A program made the translations under genes and the position numbers. Below the pieces are notes generated by a model. The model made no database searches. It saw only the letters and a list, made by a program, of their open reading frames with translations, and was not told where the DNA came from. A stretch of 64,000 bases of DNA from Humulus lupulus. Taxonomy: Eukaryota > Streptophyta > Magnoliopsida > Rosales > Cannabaceae. Location of the stretch: the NCBI RefSeq assembly GCF_963169125.1, contig NC_084797.1, positions 88,631,868-88,695,867 on the forward strand. The letters run 5' to 3'. Position 1 is the first letter of the stretch. Each line of letters starts with the position of its first letter. This document shows, in pieces, positions 21,984 to 32,261 of this stretch.

Positions 21984-22586
21984 TATTTTATCAGAGCATA
22001 AGGTTTTTAAATCAGGTTATTATCTATCCTTATTCTTATTCCATAGTTCATTTTATTTTATTCCATCTTATAAAAATTTCATAAAAAAAATCATTCTCTT
22101 TTCTGAGGTTGCTCTCTATACTTATCATTTTAGCATTAGAAAAAAAAAATAAGAAAGAAAAAGAGAAAGAAAAAAAATTTCTAATTAGAAGTCACATTTG
22201 GAATATTGCTGAAATTCAAGATTTCTTTTGCATAAGGGTATTATGCCAATGTTAATACCTCAAAATTGTGTATCATCTTATCTTTGAATTTTCTTTAGTT
22301 CTTATAAGTTTTCCTTCTTTCCTTTTGCTTTTTTAAATTCTCATTCTTCCATGTTGTTTTGTTTCATTGTTACAAAAAAAATTTTGTGTGGGTTCATTGA
22401 GTTCAATAAAGAACTAAAAGAGGGAACTTAAGAGTGGAAAAGGCAAGAGAGTGTGAGATCATAAGAGGGTAAACACCAAATTTGAGTAAAAATGAGTGTT
22501 AGTGTTATAATTCTTGAGTGAAACACGTGAGAGAGTGTGGTGAGAAACTGTTCTATTTTCTTTCTAATTTTTTGTTTGCAGTAATC

Positions 22587-23090
22587 ATGTCCCAAAATCA
22601 AGAAGAAGATCAACAACAGGTTGTTCCAAATCTACAAAGTGAAGCATTAATTGGAGAGATAAGACAGATGATGAGGGCTGAACTAGAACAACTACATGAA
22701 AGGATGGATAGGGTCGAGGAAATATGACAAATTGATAGACATATTAATGGGCAACCTCCTATAGCTGCTAATGGGCAACGAAGAGAGAGGAGTGAACACA
22801 TATATGATTATGATTATTATTATGGAAATGATGAGGATGTAGATGATCGTGCCTCTAATGTTAACATGGGAATGGAGGTAGAAGACCTAGAGATCGATTT
22901 GATAACAATTTGGGAAACATTGAAATGAAGATTCCATCCTTCCAAGGAAGAAATGATCCTAAAGCTTATTTGGAGTGGGAGAAGAAGATGGAGTTGGTGT
23001 TAGATTGTCACAACTATTATGAGTTGAAAATGGTTAAGTTAGTGGCCATTGAATTCACTAACTATGCTATTATTTGGTGGGATCAATAAA
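22587..23090 (+). pseudogene. Element A gag (truncated)
   Basis: Starts MSQNQEEDQQQVVPNLQ at 22587, with a TGA at 22725-22727 after RMDRVEEI. It continues in broken frames to MKIPSFQGRNDPKAYLEWEK and FTNYAIIWWDQ, matching element B gag. The C-terminal half of gag and the zinc knuckle, present in B at 28573-28989, are missing. The sequence jumps near 23090 to the acidic pre-protease segment. Confidence 0.8.
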
Positions 23091-23099
23091 CTTTTGGCA

Positions 23100-23760
23100 G
23101 GAGAAGAAAATGGTGATGTTGATACTGAAGGTGAATCAGATAATGAATCTATGCCATCATTGGAGGATGCAAGTGATATTGAGTACTAGTTGAAGGGAGC
23201 TTTTAGTTGCATTGAGAGCTCTAAATGTACAAGTCAAGGAAGATGAGGAGCTACAATGTGAAAATATTTTTCATACCAGATGCCAGGTCAACGAGAAGGT
23301 ATGTAGCATGATTATTGATGGTGGAAGTTGTACTAATGTGGCTAGCACTAGTTTGGTGTAAAAATTGAATTTACAAACTCTGAAACATCCTCGGCCATAC
23401 AAGCTACAATGGTTGAATGATTGTGGATAAGTTAAGGTGAACAAGCAAGTTTTGGTGTCATTCTCAATTTGAAAATACAAAGATCAAGTTTTATGTGATG
23501 TGGTTTCAATGCATCCAGGGCATATTCCTTTTGGAAGACCATGGAAAATTGATAGACATAGTAATCACAATGGTTATTCTAATAGAAACTCATTTGTATT
23601 CAATGAAAGACCAATCACTCTTGTACCATTAACTCCAAAACAAGTTTATGAAGATCAAGTGAAGTTAAAAAAGGTGAGTGAGAATACAAAGGCAAGAGAG
23701 GCAGAGATTAAAAATGATTGTACTTTAGTACAAAGAGGCTTGTTCCATTACTAATGAGCT
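23100..23760 (+). pseudogene. Element A aspartic protease
   Basis: An acidic lead-in (EENGDVDTEGESDNE) is followed by MIIDGGSCTNVAST, the retropepsin active site in the D-G-G-S form also found in B, then LKHPRPYKLQWLND and GHIPFGRPWKIDRH. Stops lie in the middle of the domain (for example after ASTSLV). It ends in PLTPKQVYEDQVKLKK, the point near which element B diverges into its Lys/Glu-rich segment. Confidence 0.8.
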
Positions 23761-23789
23761 TAATGTTACCTTGCCTAGTGTTGTTGTTT

Positions 23790-24640
23790 TGCTTTTGTAG
23801 AACTTTGATGATGTATTTCATGAAGAGGTACCTAATGGTTTACTGCCAATAAGGGGAATCGAGTATCAAATTGATTTTATACCTGAAGGGACACTCTCAA
23901 ATAAGCAGCCGATAGGAGCAATCATGAGGAAACAAAAGAGCTTTAAATGCAAGTTAGTGAGCTCATGGAGAAGGGGCATGTGCGTGAGAACATGAGTCCT
24001 AGTGTAGTACCGGTGTTGCTTGTTCTAAAGAAAGATGGATAATGGAGGATGTGTGTTATTGTCGAGCCATCAACAAAATCATTGTAAAGTATAGACATCC
24101 TATCCCTAGATTAGATGATATGCTTGATGAATTGCATGGTTCTTGTGTTTTTACCAAAATTGATCTGAAAAATGGATATCATAAAATTAGAATGAGAGAA
24201 GGATATGAACGGAAAACTTCTTTTAAAACAAAACATGGTTTATATGAATGGTTAGTTATGCCATTTGGATTAACTAATGCACCTACTTTCATGAGACTAA
24301 TGAATCATGTTTTGCGTGCTTTTATTGGAAAATTTTGTGTTGTGTATTTTGATGATATCTTGATTTATAGCAAAAACTTGGATGATCATGTTGAGCATTT
24401 AAAACTTATTTTAGATGTTTTAAGAGAAGAAAAGTTGTTTGTTAATCTCAAAAAGTGTACATTTTGTACAGATAAGCTTGTGTATCTTGGTTTTGTTGTT
24501 AGTGCCAAAGGAATTGAGGTGGGTGAAGAAAAGGTGAGTGCAATTCGAGACTAGCCGAGACCAACAAGTGTGGGTAATGTTAGAAGTTTCCATAGGTTGG
24601 CTAGTTTTTATCGAAGATTTGTGAAAGATTTCGGTAGCTT
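23790..24640 (+). pseudogene. Element A reverse transcriptase
   Basis: The main open stretch (24042-24554) contains [47 protein letters not shown], the active site [13 protein letters not shown] with both Asp intact, and [12 protein letters not shown]. Upstream, the PDVFHEEVP-type start of RT (23810-24040) is broken by stops. This is the best-preserved catalytic domain of A. Confidence 0.88.
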
Positions 24641-25130
24641 AGCCGCACCTTTGACTGAAGTTATTAAAAAGAATGTTGGTTTTAAGTGGGATAATGACCA
24701 AGAGAAGGCATTTAATTTAATTTAAGAAAAATTGACTAATGCACCTTTGCTTGCTTTACCTAACTTCGCTAAAACTTTTGAGATTGAGTGTGATGCTTCA
24801 GGAATAGGTATTGGAGCTATTCTAATGCAAGAGATTCATCCTATTGCATATTTTAGTGAAAAATTAAGTAGAGCAGCCTTAAACTAACCAACATACGACA
24901 AGGAGACGTATGCGTTGGTTCAGGCATTGGAAACTTGACAACACTACCTTTGACCGAAAGAGTTTGTGATTCACACTGATCATGAATCTTTAAAGCATTT
25001 GAAGGGCAAACAAAAGCTAAATAGAAGACATGCCAAGTGGGTTGGGTTCATTGAAATGTTTCCTTATGTCATCAAGTACAAGCAAGGTAAGGAAAACATT
25101 GTGGCTGATGCTTTATCTCGAAGGTACATT
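24641..25130 (+). pseudogene. Element A RNase H
   Basis: Reads [18 protein letters not shown] (first Asp), then [10 protein letters not shown], then after stops [19 protein letters not shown] and [13 protein letters not shown]. The order is the usual gypsy RNase H connected to RT. Three stops are seen (24884-24960 region). Confidence 0.82.
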
Positions 25131-26249
25131 TTACTCTCTACCTTAGATGAAAAATTGATTGGTCTTGAATACATTAAAGATTTTTATGTTGATGATTGTG
25201 ACTTTTCTAATGTATTCAATGCATGTGAAAAAGAAGCTTTTGGAAAATTCTTTAGGAATGATGGTTTTATGTTCGGAGAAAATAAGCTATGTGTGCCTAA
25301 AAGTTCATTGTGTGACCTGCTCGTTAAAGAATGTCATGAGGGTGGTTTGATGAGGCATTTTGGTGTATGTAAGACATTAGAAATCTTGGTGAACACTTTT
25401 TTTTGCCTCATATGAAAAGAGATGTTGAAAGAGTTTGTGAGAAGTGTATTACATGTAGAAAAGTTAAGTCTTAGGTCAAGCCTCATGGTTTATATACTCC
25501 TTTGTCTATTCCTAGTGAACCTTGGATTGACATATCTATGGACTTTGTTTTGGGTTTACCTAGGTCTAGAAATAGTAGGGATTCTATATATGTGATTGTA
25601 GATAGATTTTAAAAAATGGTACATTTCATTCCATGTCATAAAACTGATGATGCATCATATATTGCTGATTTGTTTTTCAAGGAAATTGTAAGATTGCATG
25701 GCATGCCCAAAAACATTGTTTCAGATAGAGATGCAAAGTTCTTGAGCTATTTTTGGAAGACTTTGTGGGGGAAAGCTAGGTACTAAACTTTTGTTTTTTA
25801 ATACTTGTCAACCACAAACTGATGGTCAAACCAAAGTGGTTAATAGAACATTATCTACTTTGTTGCGTGCCATAATAAAAAAGAACTTGAACACATGGGA
25901 AGATTGCTTGCCACATGTAGAGTTTGCATATAATAGGAGTGTACATTCTGCAACTAAGTTTTCACCTTTTGATGTGTGTACGGTTTTAATCCATTGACAC
26001 CTTTTGATTTAACTCCATTGCCTTTAACTGAGCGTGTTAACTTGGATGGAAAAAAGAAAGCTAATTTTTTTAAACACATTCATGAGAAGGTTCGACAGAA
26101 CATTGAGAGGAGGACTGAACAATATGCAGCCCAAGCCAACAAAGGGTAAAAAAAAGTTGTATTTGAACAAGGTGATTGGCTTTGGGTGCATATGAGGAAG
26201 GAATGGTAGCCTATTAAAAGACAATCTAAACTTCTTCCAAGGGGGGATG
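25131..26249 (+). pseudogene. Element A integrase, main part
   Basis: An HHCC-like zinc region ([20 protein letters not shown]) is followed by a frame-broken core. [11 protein letters not shown] and the Asp of the SDRDAKF block are readable in other frames near 25530 and 25730. The last acidic block reads [19 protein letters not shown], with Lys where the catalytic Glu (GQTEVVNRT) is expected. The tail GDWLWVHMRKE-like segment (26170-26245) is cut by element B and resumes at 30704. Confidence 0.8.
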
Positions 26250-26911
26250 TGATGAGGACACCAAGACTAAAGATCCAAGTCTAGTTCTAGTTGGTCTGGT
26301 GACGAGGGCGTGAGCCAAAAGACTCAGTTTAGGAGCTTGATGAGTCTTATTGTATTTTGTCATCTTGTATTTTTTATTTAGTCTTTGTTTTTTTTTGTGA
26401 AAAGTCAAACACTTGACTTGTGTGAGTCCAAGAGTCCTTTTGTCTTTAATTTTCGGTTTTCATTAGGAAGACAAAGGGTTGTATTTAAATTTCGGTTTTC
26501 ATTAGGAAGACAAAGGGTTGTCTTTAATTTTTGGTTTTCATTAGGAAGACAAAGGGTTGTCTTTAATTTTCGGTTTTCTTTAGGAAGACAAAGGGCTGTC
26601 TTGATGTAATCTTCGCCTATATTAGGCCTTTGTAAACGTTTGGGAATGGCAGATTATTATGAAATGAAAATTGAGAGGTTTTCTTCTTGAGTTCTTGAAG
26701 AGACTATTCGAACTTATCAAGGGTATTCCTTGTGGCATTCAATCCGACTTATCAAACGAATTCCCATCCCCGTTTGTGGCGTCTTCCTCATACCAAGGTT
26801 CGTGCTTGGCTAAGCATTGGGTCGCGGTTCTTCATTCCCATTTCGTGTGTTCTTGGTGGCTGCCATATTTGGTATCGGGTTTCATCACAATTGTTGGTGT
26901 GGTTCGTATCA
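26250..26911 (+). repeat. Element B 5' LTR
   Basis: 662 bp. It carries four copies of a 39-bp repeat (26441-26598) against three in the 3' LTR; this accounts for the 39-bp length difference. Ends in GTGGTTCGTATCA, followed after one base by the iMet-type primer site. Confidence 0.93.
26441..26598 (+). repeat. 39-bp tandem repeat in element B 5' LTR (4 copies)
   Basis: Unit TGTCTTTAATTTTCGGTTTT plus CATTAGGAAGACAAAGGGT, repeated with one or two substitutions per copy. The 3' LTR array is 30272-30390 (3 copies). Confidence 0.92.
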
Positions 26912-27913
26912 GTTGGTATCAGAGATTAGGATCATCCGGTTTGGCCTATCCTTTTTCATTTGTGTTTTCTATTCAATTCGTTTTTCAATATTAGGGTTTC
27001 TCAAAAAAGTAAAAAAATAATAATAATTCGTGTTCCTATTTTCAATTCGTGTTCAGCTAGTCGTGTTTTTTTCTATTCTCGAGCTTGTTAATTTCCTAGT
27101 TTCAATTGTTTTCCTTGTTTCCCTTATTTGTTGCCAAAGTTTCAATTGTTTCCTTGTGTCTATTAGTTCCTTTATTTGTTGTGAAATCCGAGCCACAAAT
27201 CTTGTTTCAATTGTTTCCTTGTGTCAATTGGTTCCTTTATTTGTTGTGAAATCCGAGACTGTTATAGTGCCACAAACTATTTTGGTTTTGTTCTTATTGG
27301 TTGAATCACAGATTTGTGTTGGGGCTATTGGTTATTCTGTTATTGGTTGCATCATAGATTGGTTTTTGGGAATATTGGTTTTCTGTTATTGGGAGTGTTC
27401 TTGAATCAAAGATTGGTTTGTTATATAGTACCACGGATTGCTTGGTTTTCGAGTTGGTTCTTTGGTGCTCAAAATTTATTTTTAAGAAGTGATTATCTAG
27501 TTTCTCAAAAAAAAAGGAAGAAAGAAAAGGAAATTTCAAGGGGATTCTAGTCTGGAAACCTCTCTTAAAAAATTTTGTTCTAAACTTGTTCCTTATGGTC
27601 TAGAGGCCTTTTGGCCAAAACCCCACACAAGTGATCCAAAAATCATCATTTTTTTCTATGTTCGTTTGGTTTGTTCTGGTTTGATTTGTTACTTGAATCC
27701 TCCATGATATTGTGTGATTAGTTTTGAAAGAACTTAAAGAAGAATACGAGTGGAAAAAGGCAGAGGTGTGAGCCTATTTGAGGGTAAAAGCCATTGAAAT
27801 TGAGTGAAACACGAGGGGATTTGAGTGAAAATATTGTTCGAGCGAAACACGTGAGGGAGTGTGGTGAGGTCTTTTCTCCATATTATTCTAACCTTATTTT
27901 GCAGATTTCCATC

Positions 27914-28989
27914 ATGGCACAAAATCCAGAGAAAAATGCAAGCAATGATATTCCACCACTTGAAGTTCCGAATCTACAAATGCAAGCACTAATTGGGGAG
28001 ATGCGAAGGATGATGAGGGCGGAGTGTGAGCAAATACATGAGAGGTTGGATAGGGTAGAAGAGGGAACGCAATGGAGGGCACGGAGGAACAGGGTGCAGC
28101 AACAGGATGTTGAGGGTGAAAGAGAGTTTGATGGGGGCGATTTAGAGGAAGAATATGATAGGATGTCAGAGGGTAACCATAGGAGGTATGGCCGAGATAG
28201 GGAAGATAGGAACTGGGTAGACAATAATTTGGGAAATATCAAGATGAGAATCCCCGCCTTTCAAGGAAAGAGTGATCCTGAGGCATACCTTGAGTGGGAA
28301 AAGAAGATGGAGTTGGTTTTCGATTGTCACAACTACTCTGACATGAAGAAGGTAAAACTAGCTGTCATTGAATTTACTAATTATGCTATTGTTTGGTGGG
28401 ATTAGTTGTGCATCAATAGGAGGCAAAATGGAGATCGTGCCATTGACACTTGGAAGGCTACGAAGAGGGTGATGAGGTGACGGTTTGTACCATCTCATTA
28501 TTATCGAGATCTATACCTTAAGTTGCAGGATCTTCGTCAAGGTTCCAAAGTGTTGATGAGTATTACAGAGAGATGGAGATGGCTATGATTAGAGCCAAAA
28601 TGGAAGAGGATCGGGAGGCGACAATGGCAAGGTTTTTGAATGGGTTGAACCGAGAGATTGCTAATCCAATTGAGCTACACCATTATGTGGAATTAGAAGA
28701 TTTGGTGCATATGGCAATCAAAGTTGAGAGGCAGCTCAAGAGGGGTAGTACAAGTTCAAATCCGAGACAAATCCCACAAAATTCAAGTGCAACACCTTGG
28801 CGGTCGAACTATCCAAAGAAGGAAGAAAACCCTTTCACGCCCAAGCCTAAAACTGAGCCAAAACCAGCCACCACAACCACAGCCTCTCAAGGTAAAACAG
28901 CCCCTACTTCATCCCATTCTAGTGAGATAAAGTGTTTCAAATGTCAGGGGTGAGGACACATAGCTAGCCAATGTCCAAACAATAGAGTT
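27914..28989 (+). pseudogene. Element B gag with zinc knuckle
   Basis: Start MAQNPEKNASNDIPPLEV at 27914, chosen because it matches the start of element A gag; the open frame also extends 40 codons upstream. It contains MRIPAFQGKSDPEAYLEWEK and FTNYAIVWWD, then a TAG at 28403-28405 (CAG in relatives). A further stop and a one-base shift lie near 28480-28560. The second half, IELHHYVELEDLVHMAIKVE, runs to the knuckle CFKCQG(stop)GHIASQC with a TGA at 28951-28953 inside it. Otherwise the frame joins that of the next ORF. The damage is light, a few point changes. Confidence 0.85.
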
Positions 28990-30171
28990 ATGGTGATTCG
29001 AGAAAATGGCGAGGTAGATTCTGAAGATGAAGATGATCTTGCTGACATGCCACCATTGGAAGATGCTTCTATTGATGATGAAGAGTATGGGCCAGAATCT
29101 GGTGAAATGCTTGCACTAGTCACAAGACGAGCCTTAAACTTGCAAGCAAAAGAAGAGGAAGAAGAGGTGCAGCGAGAGAACATCTTTCACACTCGTTGTC
29201 ATGTGAAAGACAAGGTATGCAGTGTTATTATTGATGGTGGTAGTTGCACTAACGTTGCTAGTTCTTCCATGATTGAAAAGCTGGGGCTCCCAACGCTTAA
29301 ACATCCTTATCCATACAAGTTGCAGTGGTTGAATGATAGTGGTGAAGTGAGGGTTACAAAACAGGTGCTGGTATCATTTCGAATTGGCAAGTATGAGGAT
29401 GAGGTATTGTGCGATGTGGTTCCCATGCAAGCTGGACACCTCCTTCTAGGAAGGCCTTGGATATTTGATCGGCGAGTCGAGCATGATGGCTTCACCAACA
29501 AGTACTCATTCACGTTCCGTCAACAAACAATCACTCTAGCTCCATTGACGCCAAAGCAAGTATATGAAGACCAAGTGAGGTTGCAAAAATTGAGTGATAA
29601 AAAAAAATTGAGTGAGCAAAAGAAGGAGAGTGAAAAGATGAATGAGAGTGAGAAAAAAGAGAGACAAAGAGAGAAAAGGGTCGAATTAAGTGAGAGAGAA
29701 AAGAAAGAGAAGAGTTCGATCAATGAGGGAAAATTAGAGAGAAAACAAAATAATTTTTATGCAAAAAAAAGTGAGGTTAAGGAGGCTCTTTTAAACACTA
29801 ACCAACTTGATGCTAACAAGGGTCGTCACAAGCAGGTTTTTGACCCCGGTGATTGGGTATGGGTACACATGAGGAAAGAGCGATTCCCAGCACAAAGACG
29901 TTCCAAATTGCTACATCGAGGAGATGGTCCATTTAAAGTACTAGAAAGGATCAATGACAAAGCCTACAGACTCGATTTACCAGGTGAGTATACTGTTAGT
30001 GCTACTTTTAATGTTTCTGATTTGAGTCCTTTTGATGCAGGTGAAGATTTGAGAACAAATCCTTCTCAAGAGGGGGGGAATGATGAGGACACCAAGACTA
30101 AAGATCCAAGTCTAGTTCCAGTTGGTCTGGTGACGAGGGCGCGAGCCAAAAGACTCAGTTTAGGAGCTTGA
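28990..30171 (+). CDS. Element B fusion ORF: protease joined to integrase C-terminus (393 aa)
   Basis: Open for 393 codons; it is in the same frame as gag beyond one TGA, so 28990 is only the first Met after that stop. Residues 1-75 are acidic. The protease site IIDGGSCTNVASSS is near residues 80-93, and GHLLLGRPWIFDRR near 149-162. A Lys/Glu/Ser-rich segment follows (about 205-265). Then comes the integrase tail directly: DPGDWVWVHMRKERFPAQRR, FKVLERINDKAYRLDLPGEY, FNVSDLSPFDAGEDLRTN. RT, RNase H and integrase core (over 700 residues in a full element) are absent, yet the join keeps the frame. The last 30 codons (RARAKR) lie in the 3' LTR. Confidence 0.85.
   Translation: MVIRENGEVDSEDEDDLADMPPLEDASIDDEEYGPESGEMLALVTRRALNLQAKEEEEEVQRENIFHTRCHVKDKVCSVIIDGGSCTNVASSSMIEKLGLPTLKHPYPYKLQWLNDSGEVRVTKQVLVSFRIGKYEDEVLCDVVPMQAGHLLLGRPWIFDRRVEHDGFTNKYSFTFRQQTITLAPLTPKQVYEDQVRLQKLSDKKKLSEQKKESEKMNESEKKERQREKRVELSEREKKEKSSINEGKLERKQNNFYAKKSEVKEALLNTNQLDANKGRHKQVFDPGDWVWVHMRKERFPAQRRSKLLHRGDGPFKVLERINDKAYRLDLPGEYTVSATFNVSDLSPFDAGEDLRTNPSQEGGNDEDTKTKDPSLVPVGLVTRARAKRLSLGA
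30069..30080 (+). other. Polypurine tract of element B
   Basis: AGAGGGGGGGAA directly before the 3' LTR. It is translated within the fusion ORF. The counterpart in A is the weaker ATAGGCAAGGAA at 30851-30862. Confidence 0.85.
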
Positions 30172-30703
30172 TGAGTCTTATTGTATTTTGTCATCTTGTA
30201 TTTTTTATTTAGTCTTTGTTTTTTTTTGTGAAAAGTCAAACACTTGACTTGTGTGAGTCCAAGAGTCCTTTTGTCTTTAATTTTCGGTTTTCATTAGGAA
30301 GACAAAGGGTTGTCTTTAAATTTCGGTTTTCATTAGGAAGACAAAGGGTTGTCTTTAATTTTCGGTTTTCTTTAGGAAGACAAAGGGTTGTCTTGATGTA
30401 ATTTTCGCCTATATTAGGCCTTTGTAAATGTTTGGGAATGGCAGATTATTATGAAATGAAAATTGAGAGGTTTTCTTCTTGAGTTCTTGAAGAGACTATT
30501 CGAACTTATCAAGGGTATGCCTTGTGGCATTCAATCCGACTTATCACACGAATTCCCATCCCCGTTTGTTGCGTCTTCCTCATACCAAGGTTCGTGCTTG
30601 GCTAAGCATTGGGTCGTGGTTCTTCATTCCCATTTCGTGTGTTCTTGGTGGCTGCCATATTTGGTATCGGGTTTCATCACAATCGTTGGTGTGGTTCATA
30701 TCA
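30081..30703 (+). repeat. Element B 3' LTR
   Basis: 623 bp, TGATGAGGACACC...GGTTCATATCA, followed by the target duplication GGATG. Near-identical to 26250-26911 except for one missing 39-bp unit. Its first 91 bp are the end of the fusion ORF. Confidence 0.93.
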
Positions 30704-31061
30704 GGATGGGTCATTTCAAGTGTTGGAAAACATCAATGACAATGCCTATAAGTTAGACCTACCAGGTGAGTATAATGTGAGTGCAAGTTTTAACGTTTCT
30801 GATTTGTCTCCTTTTGATATAGGTGAAGATTTGAGGACAAATCCTTTTCAATAGGCAAGGAATGATGAGAATAAAGCAACAACACTAAAAGAGTCATTGC
30901 AAGTTCCAATTGGGCCAATTATAAGAGCAAGAGCTAAAAGGTTCAAAGAAGCACCTAATGGGCTAATCAAAGGAATATGGCTTGATTATGAAAAGATAAT
31001 GTCAGAAATTACGCAAAATGGAGATCAATGCCTAGTTAATGTTATTGAGGAAATTTAAATG
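30704..31061 (+). pseudogene. Element A integrase tail, continuing into its 3' LTR
   Basis: After the GGATG duplication the frame resumes: SFQVLENINDNAYKLDLPGE, then FNVSDLSPFDIGEDLRTNPF with one TAG at 30852-30854. It runs on through the purine tract into the LTR as VPIGPIIRARAKRFKEAPNG and on to VNVIEEI, with the stop at about 31057-31059. The same RARAKR region occurs in B, which shows that the LTR start codes for the end of Pol in this family. Confidence 0.8.
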
Positions 31062-31628
31062 GCTGGTTAACCTCCCAAAACGTGAGGAGTTATGGGCATA
31101 TATTTATGTTTTATTTATGCCATTTAGTTATATTTTGATTTGTTAAATTAAGACTTTTTGTATTCAGCCATTTAGCTACTTTCTAGAAGCCTAATAGTGT
31201 AGAATTGAAGGGATTTGGTCTATATTAATGCATGTATCAATTTAATGCTTTAAATATAACTTTTCCTATTTTTGGGGGGTTGTTCCAAGTATAATAGTGG
31301 CAGATACGAGTTTGCAAATCAGATTGGGGAATAATATATTTTTGAGAGTGTTTTCTCTTTGGTTCTTCAAAGAACTTCTTAGAACTTATTAAGATCTTTC
31401 TTGTGGAATTCAAATCCTTGACTTATCCCTCACAATCCTTCTCATTTCTTGAGTGTGGCACCCCATATCTTTATTGTACCTTTGGTTCTTATCTCTTTAT
31501 AGATAACGGGTCAAGGTTCTTTGTTTTTATAGAATCTGATTTCAGAACAATCCAAGGCATCCTTGTTCTAAATTTTTTTTTGGGTCTCATTATTCGTATT
31601 GGGGTTCAAATCATTTAGAATCACATCA
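30863..31628 (+). repeat. Element A 3' LTR
   Basis: 766 bp, TGATGAGAATAAAG...AATCACATCA, followed by ATGAT (31629-31633), which pairs with GTGAT at 21200-21204. Confidence 0.9.
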
Positions 31629-32261
31629 ATGATTAAGAGCCTCCAGTAACTGTCCCTTATCTATTCGAAGTATTCCCTTGGTCACTCCTTTAACATTTTC
31701 AAGCTCGGAGGGTTTAAGTTTCCATTCATGAATTGTATTGTTATCCCCAATACCCCTTCACGCGGAGCTCTATGCTAGTGTCCATTAGTGTGTTCACCTC
31801 ACGCACACACTACCGCACCCCATAGTTGGGCCCCCTCTTATGCATAAGTGTCTAGGGCTTTTAACCCCGCTCTTTTGTATCTTGTAGCACCTCATAAACT
31901 GCAAAAACATTTGCACCTGTGCTCTTCATGAGATGTCGTTCCATGGCTTTCGATGGTTCATCTAGCGTACCTCCTGGTGTTGAACCCATAGAGCTATCTT
32001 TGTTGGATTTGGAACCATCGATAGATAACGCTCACTATGTGCACGAGATCTTAAGGAAGGACCATATTTATCATTTGGAGTGATTAACCGCCCTTAGGAA
32101 AAAAAATTGGTTGCTGAAAGTGAGATAGACTCTGTCTCAAGGGGTGAAGGGGATGCTTCTTCTAGGGACCTCGACCACTAGATTGCTAGTCTTAGAGCGA
32201 GCCTTCAGGACTTATAAATGGAGCTGACGTTTATGGAAGAGAACCTTTCACCTGAACCTCC
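31629..32261 (+). other. Unidentified segment, right part (host of element A)
   Basis: Continuation of the 19873-21204 segment. Broken plus-strand frames look protein-like, for example RSMAFDGSSSVPPGVEPIEL near 31940-32000 and a coiled-coil-like IASLRASLQDL near 32180-32215. No frame is open for more than about 60 codons. It ends where the copia LTR begins. It may be the accessory ORF of an older retroelement; I do not recognise it. Confidence 0.4.

Larger units (their letters stand above)
26250..30703 (+). mobile_element. Element B: non-autonomous chromovirus-type gypsy element
   Basis: LTRs at 26250-26911 and 30081-30703 (TGATGAGGACACC...ATATCA) are flanked by perfect GGATG duplications (26245-26249 and 30704-30708). 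The primer site is TTGGTATCAGAG (26913-26924) and the purine tract AGAGGGGGGGAA (30069-30080). By eye only about ten substitutions separate the LTRs apart from one repeat unit, so the insertion is recent. The interior encodes Gag and a protease fused to the integrase tail. RT, RNase H and the integrase core are absent, so it needs a helper element. Confidence 0.92.
21205..31628 (+). mobile_element. Chromovirus-type Ty3/gypsy element A, complete but degenerate
   Basis: Both LTRs are present (21205-21983 and 30863-31628, TGATGAG...CACATCA), flanked by GTGAT on the left and ATGAT on the right, a 4/5 matching target duplication. Inside are an iMet-type primer site, gag, protease, RT, RNase H and integrase. 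Element B interrupts the integrase tail at 26250-30703. Many stops are present. The pol frame continues into the 3' LTR. The sequence style is that of CRM/Galadriel-type chromoviruses; I could not settle the clade. Confidence 0.85.

Noticed and set aside
26385..26609. ORF with repeated FRFSLGRQRVVF peptide in element B LTR (also at 30216-30401)
   Set aside because: An artefact of the 39-bp tandem repeat, which is a multiple of three and therefore keeps a frame open.
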